A DNA stretch of 64,000 bases. Origin: Leptospiraceae bacterium. Lineage in GTDB: Bacteria > Spirochaetota > Leptospiria > Leptospirales > Leptospiraceae. A model generated the notes under the pieces. It saw nothing but the letters and a program-made list of their open reading frames with translations. It had not been told where the DNA came from and did no database searches. This document shows, one piece after another, positions 27,639 through 36,912 of this stretch; the stretch's first letter is position 1, and each line of letters starts with the position of its first letter. Made by a program: the position numbers and the translations under genes. The stretch lies in contig JADJFV010000008.1 in assembly GCA_016708435.1 (NCBI GenBank), positions 133,501-197,500 of the forward strand, in the 5' to 3' direction.

Positions 27639-27961
27639 ATGGATCAGATATTAGACTTTTTAATAAAGAACAAAGCAATGATTTACATGCTTGTTCTCTC
27701 TATTTTCGTAGGGATAGAAATCATTTCTAAAGTCCCGGCGGTGGTATTACACCTCCGCTCATGTCAGGTGCGAATGCAATTCACGGAGTTGTGATTGTAG
27801 GTGCTATTTTAGTTATGGGAGCTGCGAAAGAAGACGATACGCTTTCTTTGGTTCTAGGTTTTATTGCCGTGATTCTAGGAACTCTAAACGTAGTCGGTGG
27901 ATTTGTTGTTACGGATAGAATGCTGGAAATGTTTAAAAGAAAACTCCGCAAAGAAGGTTAA
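27639..27961 (+). CDS. NAD(P) transhydrogenase alpha subunit, membrane part (frameshifted)
   Basis: From the ATG at 27639 (ribosome site AGGAGA) the frame gives MDQILDFLIKNKAMIYMLVL and continues to about 27755, where it shifts into a second frame with MSGANAIHGVVIVGAILVMG. The joined protein is about 106 residues with three membrane segments, as expected for the split PntA domain II. The expected residues at the join are LHTPLMSGAN, and one base seems missing in the cacctccg context. Translationally linked to pntB by a 4-bp gap. Confidence 0.75.
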
Positions 27962-27964
27962 ACG

Positions 27965-29366
27965 ATGACTGGATATATAGAAATAGCTTATTTTTTTGCA
28001 TCTCTTTCGTTTGTAATTGGACTCAAGATGTTAAGTCATCCTGATTCTGCTAGAAAAGGGAATATGTTAGCCGCTATCGGTATGGGGCTTGCAATTTTAC
28101 TTACAATCCTTGGAGAAGGTGTTCGCAATTATGCTTGGATATTTGGTGGATTAGTAATCGGAACAGCACTCGGTGCAATATCTGCTCGTAAAGTAAAGAT
28201 GACTGCAATGCCACAGATGGTGAGTCTTTTTAATGGAATGGGTGGGGCTTGTGCGGCTGTAATTTCTCTTGTTGAATTTGTTCATCATGATGATTTAAAA
28301 TCAGGACTCATGAATAGCACAACAGGTATTATCCTCGCGGGAATGCTAATTGGTTCGGTTTCTTTTTCAGGATCGATGATTGCGTTTGGAAAACTACAAG
28401 GCTATAAAGCAATTGAAAAGCCTGTTACTTATCCAATGCAAAAAATCCTCAATACAATTCTCATGGCATTGACCATAGGAATTGGAATTTTCATTATGAC
28501 AAGTTACCAGAATTCGCATGATGCGAGTGGACTTTTCTATGGAATGTTTGCACTGGCTTTACTTTATGGAATTCTTTTTGTATTACCAATCGGTGGAGCA
28601 GATATGCCGGTGGTTATATCACTCTTAAACTCATTCACTGGGTTGCGGCTGCCTCGCTGGTTTCTTATACAGCAATATGGTAATGTTAATCGGTGGTATC
28701 TTAGTTGGTTCTGCAGGAACAATTTTAACTGTTGTTATGTGTAATGCGATGAACCGTTCTCTAATGAACGTAATCTTTGGAAGTTTTGGAGCAGGTGCTG
28801 GTGCGTCAGCGTGACCTCTGCTTCTGGAGATCAAACAGTTAGAGAAATTTCTCTTACTGATGCGGCAATTCTATTAAGCTATACTAAAAAAAGTAATTAT
28901 CGTTCCCAAGTTATGGTCTTGCAGTTGCACAGGCACAACATACCTGCCATGAGCTAGATACCTTATTAGAAGAAAAGGGTAGATGTTCGTTATGCGATTC
29001 ACCCTGTAGCGGGTCGTATGCCTGGTCATATGAACGTTCTTCTTGCAGAGGCTGATGTGCCTTATCCAAAAGTTATTTGATATGGAAGAAATCATCGGTG
29101 AGTTTTCTTCTACTGACGTTGTATTAGTCATTGGGGCAAACGACGTAGTAAACCCTGCGGCTCGTAAGGATACAGCAAGTCCAATCTATGGAATGCCTAT
29201 TCTAGACGTAGACAATGCGGCTAATATCATTGTGCTCAAGCGTGGTATGAATGCTGGTTATGCTGGGATTGAAAACGAACTTTTCTTTGATCCAAAAACA
29301 AAAATGCTTTTCGGTGATGCAAAGTCTTCTCTCGTTAAGTTAGTAGCAGAAGTAAAACAAAACTAG
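27965..29366 (+). pseudogene. pntB: NAD(P) transhydrogenase beta subunit, broken by several single-base indels
   Basis: The frame from 27965 encodes the first 225 or so residues of PntB, including several membrane segments and the hallmark MPQMVSLFNGMGGACAA. Around 28640-28655 the frame is lost. The remaining sequence is recognisable only with repeated one-base shifts (near 28645, 28655, 28815, 28890, 28910, 28985 and 29075): GSAGTILTVVMCNAMNRS, ISLTDAAILLSY, HTCHELDTLLEEKG and, intact again from about 29080, VVLVIGANDVVNPAARKD. Domain III binds NADP(H). Whether it is a genuine pseudogene or poor sequence is open; I favour the latter. Confidence 0.75.
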
Positions 29367-29406
29367 AACGCTAGCGCATAGCCAATATCTTTAAGCTAAG
29401 GATTTC

Positions 29407-29500
29407 ACAGTCATTTCGAACGAATGTGAGAAATCTATTCTGCAAAAAACGGTAGTATTAAGCAAGATAGACCTCTCACGATGAGACAGTTCGAGGTGAC
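29407..29500 (+). repeat. dispersed palindromic element, copy 1
   Basis: 94 bp beginning ACAGTCATTTCGAACGAATG and ending TCGAGGTGAC, lying after pntB. It is the near-identical reverse complement of 51317-51411, with a handful of differences and short indels. Within the element, its two halves also face each other as imperfect inverted copies (CAAGATAG-type and CTCTCAC-type cores), so it could form a long hairpin. Related short sequences with a TTCGAACGAATGTGAG core occur in many bacterial genomes. No open frame is supported. Confidence 0.75.
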
Positions 29501-29556
29501 AGGGGTAATCACTCTTAACTTAAGATATTCGGCGCAAACCTAGCGTAAGGAATCCA

Positions 29557-30226
29557 GTGGAAAGACGAAAAGAATTTCTAGACCATTGCCGGTGATTGTA
29601 TTCGGGATTTTATTTTTAATTCTCCCGTTTGTCAATTATATCAACTTCGCTTATCATTTTCAAATACCATTTGAGAGTTTTGTAGAAGTATTAAGAATGT
29701 TAGCGTAATCGCTATTATCCTTGCCGTGCTTCCGTTTGCAGTCGGAATTGGTATCCTACTTGTAAAGCGTTGGGGTTGGTTTCTGTTTTTATTCTATTGC
29801 TGTTTCGGTATTGATTTATAACAGGTAGTATCTTTTTCTGAGCCATCCGAGGCAAATATACTTACTGATCCAAAGCGCACTTGGATTTTCAGCGATGTTT
29901 TATTTTTAAAGCCAGATATTTCTGCTCCTTATATGAAAATGTATGGAAGAGGTTGAGATTTCAAATTAGAAAACCAATCGAAGTAGATATCAATGTAAAT
30001 GATCTCAAGCTTAGAACAAGAGATATTTCGCCTACCGGTTTTTTTCGTAGAGTGGCTCAACTGCCCACTCGAACTAAACCAAGAAGTCAACGTTACTCTT
30101 TATATTGATAAACAAACTCTCGAATTAAAAGCAGGAGTTGTCCGACTTGATTCAGTTGGTGCCGGTATCATCTTTTCGTTTCTTAGATGCAGATTCTACA
30201 AAGACAATCAAAGACTGGATTTCTAA
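29557..30226 (+). pseudogene. membrane-anchored PilZ-domain protein, frameshifted
   Basis: A GTG at 29557 with AAGG upstream starts a gene readable only by changing frames several times: an N-terminal membrane part (PVIVFGILFLILPFVNYINF, about 20 residues in), a second hydrophobic stretch, then a C-terminal PilZ-like domain. The latter shows RFQIRKPIEVDINVNDLKLR with TRDISPTGFF and, in the next frame, VTLYIDKQTLELKAGVVRLD. PilZ domains bind cyclic di-GMP. Five or so indels prevent a full reading, in the same low-quality stretch as pntB. Domain call is by pattern. Confidence 0.6.
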
Positions 30227-30314
30227 ACAAGAAAGTTAATATCCCTTTACTCACTTTCACTAATAGAAACATTTAAAAGATTAGCACCGATAAAAGATAC
30301 GATAGATTTTAAAC

Positions 30315-30570
30315 TTACAGTCTATACGGGATTGTATAGGTTACAATTTCACCGCCCTTAACCGGCAAATTGACAGTAGCTGATAGAGCATTTCGTTTTA
30401 CCATTGCCATAGATATTTGTTTTATGTCTTTACAATAGACTACACAATGAACATAATAGGCATTATCCTGTAGGTTATCTTCTTCCCATTCGAATAAGAC
30501 TTTGTTTCATTCTTAGATATTTTAGACCAAGAGTCCTTTCATTCCTAGATTCGTAAAATTAATTTTTCAT
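30315..30570 (-). pseudogene. C-terminal fragment of an unknown protein, frameshifted
   Basis: The minus strand ends at 30315 in a readable frame: FEWEEDNLQDNAYYVHCVVY, CKDIKQISMAMVKRNALSAT, VNLPVKGGEIVTYTIPYRL. Upstream of about 30485 the match continues in another frame (KLILRI, GMKGLLV), then dissolves. I do not recognise the family. The continuity of codons suggests a true gene end, so the gene was probably longer (to at least about 30.7 kb), in a region with many apparent indels. Confidence 0.4.
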
Positions 30571-31364
30571 ACTCGATGTTTACAGAATCTAAAGAGGTTT
30601 ACAAAACTATGATTCAAAGAATAAAGAAGGAATTATTGCTATTAATCCCTCCTGGGTAGTTGGTAGTGCAAGGTATGTCGAAAGATTTGAAATAGTTTTG
30701 AGTGGAAAATCGCTTTTTGACTTATGATTTGCTTTTCGCTATTTGATTGTTTAATTTTTACGGGAGAGTTCGAATGAATGTTTTCCATTTCTTCAATAGT
30801 AAACTAAATCTCGAGCTTTCCACTAAGTGTGCTATTTGGTTGTGTGAATAATTGTGCCATAATGTATTAGTCCTTACCTCACCTTTCGAACAGTTCCTCA
30901 CTCCAATGCAATTGGGCGAGTGGTTACTTGCTATTTACCTGATATTTCAGAGTATAGGGAAGGTGTTTTATATTTCGCTATTAAATTGTTTAAAGTAAAT
31001 TAAATTTATTCTGTCTAAAATTTTTTCCAATAATTACGTAGTTCAACACATTTGAGACATATAACGAGTTTGCGGTAGATATTTTGCAAAAATGAGATAA
31101 TATTAATCGGTGTATATGCTTTCTTTATGTTGTCGTTTACTCTTCTTCGGTCTAGCTCGCTTATATCTCGGTCTAAGTCCGGTTCAAACTGCCCAGGTAA
31201 CGTGTTAGACCGGCTCTATAAGCGTAGCTAGAGCGGCTGTGAGTAAAGGTTTGGTTATAGGAAACTAAATAATGAATATTCTTGAACATTCTATTTCCAT
31301 TTGGAATGGTTGCGGGTGTGTTGAAATTGACAATATATGTAGGGGAAAGACTATTGTAATTTAT
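30571..31364. other. non-coding stretch upstream of hsdM, no supported gene
   Basis: About 0.8 kb with many stops in all frames. Part of it (30.57-30.75 kb) may be the decayed 5' end of the minus-strand gene fragment. It also contains a long hairpin at 31149-31234. I see no RNA gene. Confidence 0.4.
31149..31234. repeat. long imperfect hairpin upstream of hsdM
   Basis: Arms 31149-31176 and 31205-31234 are imperfect reverse complements of about 28-30 bp (GGTCTAGCTCGCTTATATCT against the complement of the second), with a 28-bp loop. It lies 130 bp ahead of the hsdM start and may be a palindromic insertion or a regulatory structure. Confidence 0.5.
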
Positions 31365-33457
31365 ATGCAAGGGAAAGAACTTCGAAAATTAGAAGCCGAA
31401 CTTTGGAAAGCCGCCGACCAACTGAGAGCTAATAGTAAACTAACTGCCTCTGAATATTCTATGCCGGTATTAGGGCTGATATTCTTAAGACATGCTTACA
31501 ATCGTTATTTAAAAGTTAGAATTGAATTAGAGAAGAATCTACCCAGTCATCCACAGCGCGGAAAACGCCCGTTAACCAAGAAGGACTTTGAAGAAAAGAA
31601 TTCTATGTTTCTCCCTGACAAAGCACATTTTGATTATTTGGTGACTCTGCCCGAAAGTGCTGACATTGGCGAAGCAATTGAGGCAGCGATGAAAGCTATT
31701 GAGGATGAATATGAAAACCTCAAAGGTGTGTTGCCAAAGAATTATTCTATTTTCGGCAAAGACTTGTTACGCGAACTACTACGAATTTTTAATAAAGAAG
31801 TTTTGCAAAAGGCAGAAGGAGATTTGTTCGGAAAGATTTATGAATACTTTCTAAATAAATTTGCGATGACTGGAGCACAAGAAGGTGGAGAATTTTTTAC
31901 TCCGATGAGTCTTGTGCAAACGATTGTAAATGTAATCGAACCAGATCATGGAACCGTGTTCGATCCAGCGTGTGGAAGTGCAGGTATGTTTGTGCAGACG
32001 GGATATTTTTTAGAAACAGAAGGAATGTCTACAGAGAAAGTTCTATTCAAAGGACAAGAGAAAGCAGAAACAAACACACGACTTGCAAAAATGAATTTAG
32101 CTGTTCATGGACTAGAAGGAAATATCCAAGAGGGAAATACATTTTACGAAGACAAACACGACTTAGCCGGTAAATGTGATTTCGTAATGGCGAATCCTCC
32201 GTTTAACGTAGATGGAGTGGATAAGGGTAAAGATGCAGTAAAAAAAGATGCACGTTTGTTATTTACAAAAGATGATAAAGGAAGTATCACACGACTTCTT
32301 CCCAAAAACGATAACGCAAATTATTTATGGATTCAATATTTTTACGGTTACTTAAAACCCACCGGACGTTCTGGTTTTGTAATGGCTTCCTCTGCAAGTG
32401 ATGCAGGTCACAGCGAAAAAGATATTCGAGAAAAATTGGTCAAGACGGGTGCTGTTGATGTGATGATGGCGATAGGGAATAACTTCTTTTATACTCGATC
32501 ACTTCCTTGCACTCTTTGGTTTTAGAAAGTCTGGATCAGGCAAGGAAAAGGATCAAGAAGAAAGGTGACAAAGTATTGATGCTCGATGCGAGAAAAATTT
32601 ATCGGAAGGTAACTTCGAAGGTAAATGGTTTTAGCCCCGAGCAATTGCAGAACTTGATTTGTATTGTAAACTTATACAGAGGAAATACGAAGAAGTTTAA
32701 AGAGACTGTAAAAACCTACTTGGAAACGTCGTCTGGTTTAGCGAAAGAGACAAGTGAGGTTACTTTAGAATTGCAAAAACAATTTAAGAAAATTCATAAG
32801 ATGTTGAGTGAATATTGTCAGAATCAGGATTTGCAGGATTTTGGGATGGACAGGATTAAGATTTTTGTTGAGGCAATCAAAGAAGTTGGAACGGAAGCAA
32901 CTAGTGTATACGAAGAGCAAAATAAATTAATAGCAGAGATTAAGAAGTGTAAAACAACTATTGATAGTTTAGAAAAAATTGCCCATGAGTGTAAATCTTT
33001 GCGCAAACCGCAAGACAAACTTATCAAACAATTAATCGACGCAATTAACACAGGAAGTAAAATTAGGGATAATAAAGATCAGCCGCTCAGTAAATCGAAA
33101 GACTGGAAAGACTTAAATCTAAAAGAACAAATCGACGAATTAAAATCTCTCCAAGAACAGCTCAGCGGCAATCCCGAAGAGGAAGAGCCAGGACTTCTCC
33201 ACGAAACGGAATACTTCTGGAAACAAGCTCATTGGCTAACAAGCCGTTTCCCCGATGGAACATATGTAGATATAGAAGGATTGTGCAAAGTAGTAACCCA
33301 AAAAGAAATTGAATCCAAAGATTGGTCTCTAAGCCCAGGACGTTATGTGGGAGTTGACACTAGCACAGACGAAGACTTTGACTACGAAGAAAGATTAAAC
33401 GAAATTCATATCGAGTTAAACGGATTACACGAAGAAGCGAATATGCTTCAAAGATAA
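31365..33457 (+). CDS. hsdM: type I restriction-modification DNA methyltransferase subunit (one frameshift)
   Basis: About 697 residues in total. The start at 31365 gives MQGKELRKLEAELWKAADQL, the common HsdM N-terminus. Methyltransferase motifs are FDPACGSAGMF (SAM binding) and the N6-adenine motif NPPF in FVMANPPFN. The frame breaks at about 32515 (CTLWF) and resumes as KVLMLDARKIYRKVTSKVNG. The C-terminal 300 residues include a coiled coil (about KKCKTTIDSLEK) and end with PGRYVGV, typical of the S-subunit contact region. It modifies adenines at a bipartite site chosen by HsdS and is required for the R subunit's complex. Confidence 0.88.
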
Positions 33458-33460
33458 GGG

Positions 33461-33573
33461 CTGTCTGAATCAGGATTATCAGGATTTTAGGATGTTCAGG
33501 ATGAAGATACAAAAAGTAATATTTAATACTAATCCTGCTAATCCATTAATCTTGAAAATCCTGATTCAGACAG
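33461..33573. repeat. palindromic element between hsdM and hsdS
   Basis: Arms CTGTCTGAATCAGGATT (33461-33477) and its exact reverse complement (33557-33573) flank an 80-bp interior with further CAGGATT/AATCCTG repeats. It starts 4 bp after hsdM and ends 12 bp before hsdS. A similar ATCCTGTTAATCCTGTC string appears near 59.66 kb. Confidence 0.7.
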
Positions 33574-33585
33574 GGGGATTTTGAG

Positions 33586-34746
33586 ATGAAGTGGGAGAAA
33601 TACTGCTTATCTGATATTATTCATATTAAACATGGCTGATTCAATAAGTGAGTTTTTTTTTGGATGAACCTACGGATGATATTTTATTGACCCCGAAATT
33701 TTTTGTAATGGTGGAGGCTTTAAATCACAAAAGTTAAAATACTACAATGAATTTCTTGTTGATTACATTTTAAATGAAAATGATGTTATTGTAACAATGA
33801 CTGATTTGAGTAAGAAGGTGATACCTTTGGTTTTTCAGCTAAAGTCCGCTTGAATGGTAAACGGTTTTTGCATAATCAGAATTGGTTTAGTTAGTTTAAA
33901 GAAAGAGGAATTTGATATTAATTTTCTTCATTGGGTAATGCGAAATTACTCCTATCATTGGTAATTAGTGAACGAGACCGGTGGAGCAACAGTAAAACAT
34001 ACTTCTCCGACAAAAATTTGTTCGTATTCTTTTAATGCTCCTGAAAGTAAATCCACCCAGCGCAAAATAGCAAATATCCTCTCTGCTTATGATGATTTGA
34101 TTGAGAACAATTTGAAGAGAATCAAGTTGTTGGAGGAGAAGGCGTTTTGCGGTATAAGATGATTGTCCGAGAGAAGTTGTTGAAAGTAAAATTAAAAGAA
34201 GTTGCTAGGGTAAATCAATCAACACTTAAAGGAAATTCAAATCTTGAAAAATTACTCTATGTAGATATTGCTTCTGTTTCAACTGGAAATATTGATAATA
34301 AAACAGAGTATGATTTAAAGGATGCTCCTGGAAGAGCCAAAAGAATTCTAAACCATGAAGATATTATTTGGTCGTGTGTTCGTCCTAATCGAAAATCGTA
34401 TTCTTTCGTTTTCAAGCCCGAAGATAATTTAATTGCGTCAACAGGCTTTGCTGTTATTACTCCAAAGGAAATTCCTTCTACGTTTTTATATCAACTTACT
34501 ATAACGAATGAATTTATTAGTTATCTTGAAAATCATGCAAAAGGGGCAACATATCCAGCAGTCACAGCGACAGATTTTGAAGAGGCAACTATCTATATTC
34601 CGCAATCTTCATCCATGATAGAATACCATGAAGAGATTTATAGACATTTTGAATTGAAAGATATTTTACAAAAACAAAACACCAAACTCCGCGAAGCTCG
34701 TGATATATTGTTGCCTCGGTTGATGAATGGGGAGATAGAGGTATAA
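33586..34746 (+). pseudogene. hsdS: type I restriction specificity subunit, frameshifted in its first half
   Basis: The ATG at 33586 gives MKWEKYCLSDIIHIKHG, then stops. The first target-recognition domain is readable across several frames (DEPTDDILLTP, GGGFKSQKLKYYNEF, NENDVIVTMTDLSKKV, HTSPTKICSYSFNAPESKST). The conserved coiled-coil spacer is intact: QRKIANILSAYDDLIENNLK. The second half (34147-34746, about 199 residues) is a clean frame with the second recognition domain and the ending NTKLREARDILLPRLMNGEI. HsdS sets the DNA target. Five or so small indels affect only the first half, so activity cannot be predicted. Confidence 0.75.
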
Positions 34747-34757
34747 GGAATGAGTAA
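34672..34757 (+). repeat. direct repeat, copy A (3' end of hsdS)
   Basis: 86 bp covering the last codons of hsdS (NTKLREARDILLPRLMNGEI region) and the next ATGAGTAA. It matches copy B at 35306-35391 with 8 mismatches and no gaps by my count. Confidence 0.8.
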
Positions 34758-35190
34758 CGTTGAATCATTATTAAAGAGTAAATTATGTGATGTAGATGTT
34801 GCTGGCTTAAAAGCCATAAAAAAGGAGTATTTCGAGCTACTTATAGATAATCCATTTTCGAAAGCACCAACTTCAGGTAATTTCTATGAAATGATAAATT
34901 ACTTCAAACGCAAAGATGAAACAAATCCAATTTGTATTGGTCCCTACAAAAATATTACTCCTTTTGAAGCAGCTAATCGCATAGCTAGTGATTTAGTCAT
35001 TATTAATGGACTTTTACAATTAGAGAGAAACAATCCGAATTTAAAAGAAGCAAGTTTTATTCTTAGATTGGGAACAACACATAAAAAAGAGAAAGGTGAT
35101 ATTACCATTAAAATTGGCAATAATGAATTCGAAGGTGAAGCATTTAATGTTGCACCAAGTTTTTTAAAACAAAACTCAATAAGACTCTAA
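34750..35190 (+). CDS. hypothetical protein, cargo gene after hsdS
   Basis: 146 residues, soluble, beginning MSNVESLLKSKLCDVDVAGL. The stop at 35188-35190 is followed in the same frame by a GTG (35194) and a further 37 codons (EKNDKLRYILINKDAFEE...EKWHE) to 35307, so the stop may be an error or a second tiny gene follows. I do not recognise a family. The start is 4 bp behind the hsdS stop region. It lies exactly between two copies of the hsdS 3' end, which suggests it was inserted or duplicated there. Confidence 0.55.
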   Translation: MSNVESLLKSKLCDVDVAGLKAIKKEYFELLIDNPFSKAPTSGNFYEMINYFKRKDETNPICIGPYKNITPFEAANRIASDLVIINGLLQLERNNPNLKEASFILRLGTTHKKEKGDITIKIGNNEFEGEAFNVAPSFLKQNSIRL

Positions 35191-35305
35191 GAAGTGGAAA
35201 AAAACGACAAACTAAGATATATATTAATAAACAAAGATGCATTTGAAGAAATACATTTCAATAGTTTAGATGAAAGAGTAGTAAAAGTTGAAAAATGGCA
35301 TGAGT

Positions 35306-35391
35306 AAACAAAACACCAACCTTCACGAAGCGCGTGATATATTGTTGCCTCGGTTGATGAATGGGGAAGTAGAGGTATAAAGGATGAGTAA
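35306..35391 (+). repeat. direct repeat, copy B (orphan hsdS 3' end)
   Basis: Reading in frame gives NTNLHEARDILLPRLMNGEV, the C-terminus of an HsdS protein without its body, and the final ATGAGTAA starts the DUF262 gene. About 91% identical to copy A at 34672-34757. Confidence 0.8.
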
Positions 35392-36912
35392 AACAATAGA
35401 TATAAATCCTTCAAAAAATCCTGAAGTTGGAACAATTTATGTAAATGATTTATTCAATAAGTTTGAAATATCATTTGTCATTCCTGATTACCAACGACCT
35501 TATACCTGGAATGAAAAACATTTATTAGATTTAATGAATGACTGGAAGGATCATTTTTTCATAGAAAACAAATTTAATGAAAATTCCATAGAATATTATT
35601 TTGGTACGATCATGGTTCATAAATCAGATGAAATTTATGAAATTATTGATGGGCAACAGAGATTGACAACTCTTCTAATAATGGACTTTATATGGAATGA
35701 GGAAAACTCTATATTAAAAAAGGAAAATTTTAAATTTAATTATAATTCGAATATATCGATAAAAAATATTAAACAAAATAGAAACTATTTAAAGGGATTT
35801 AAAGATAGCAATACATCTGAGTATTTTAATGAAATTTTAAAAAAACTTGTTTTTTCCGTAATAATAACCGACTCGGAAGACAAATCATTTGTATTTTTTG
35901 AAACCCAAAATAATAGAGGTGTTCCACTTGATGAAGTAGATTTTTTTAAATCCTTCCATTTAAGGGAACTAAAAACCAATTCAAAATACCTTCAATATTT
36001 TGCTAAGAAATTTGATCAAATAAATTCTTTTTATAGCTCAAATAAGAATAAGGGAGTATATGCGAAAACCTTAAATGATCTTTTTATTAAACAATTTTGG
36101 ATTTTACGCTCTTGGTCAAAAAATAAATTAATATTTCCGGATAGAAGATTAATATTGAATTCTTTTCAAAAAGATACAAAAACCTTTGGTAGTATAGATG
36201 AAGTAAAATTATATCCATCTTCTAATAATAGCCTTGGTACTTCTTTGTTTTTCAATCAAGAAATGAAACCTGAAATTAGATCTACAATCAAATTGTATGG
36301 AGCAGAGTCTATTGATATTCCTTTTACAATAAATCAACCTATTCAAAGAGGAATTGGTTTTTTCTTTACACAGAGAAATATGCATCATTAAATAATTATT
36401 TATTTATAAATAATCAAATAGAGGAAATTAAGCAGATAAACTTAATTATCCCAAAGCTATACAATCTTGATTTTGTAAACTTATATCAATCTGCTGTAGT
36501 TCTTTATTATGATAAGTTTGGAAGGGAAAAAATTGAAGAATTTGCAAAATTATTTGAACACTATTTAGGTGCATTTAGAATGAACCGCTTAAGTATTGTT
36601 GAACAATCTTCAATTGTTTTACTTAGAGAATATGGAAATATATTACTCGATATATGGCATGGTTATCTACCAGGAGAAATATTAGAAATCCTTAAAAGTT
36701 ACATTATGGAAAATTATTATAGTGATTTTAGATATGATTATAACTATGAAACAAAACAAAATATTATTTTGGATAAATTTGGAAATAAATTAACTAACGC
36801 TAGGCAAAATTATTATCAAATAATATATGAGTTTTACAATAATTCCATTGTAAATAATAATATTCAATTAACAGAAAAAAGGAATTTGATTAATGCAAGC
36901 CTTAATAAATAA
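35384..36912 (+). CDS. DUF262-domain protein 1 (GmrS-like), one frameshift
   Basis: About 509 residues in two frames joined near 36380. DUF262 is marked by FVIPDYQRPYTWNEKHLLDL near 26 and the nucleotide-binding motif IIDGQQRLTTLLIM near 88. The second frame gives KYASLNNYLFINNQIEEIKQ and ends NLINASLNK. No C-terminal DUF1524 HNH motif is seen, so this is a GmrS-like subunit. In GmrSD type IV systems, DUF262 uses NTP energy and DUF1524 cuts modified DNA. It overlaps the next DUF262 gene by about 20 bp, so the two are co-translated. Confidence 0.75.

Noticed and set aside
32824..33051. 75-residue minus-strand frame in hsdM
   Set aside because: Shadow of the hsdM coiled-coil region.
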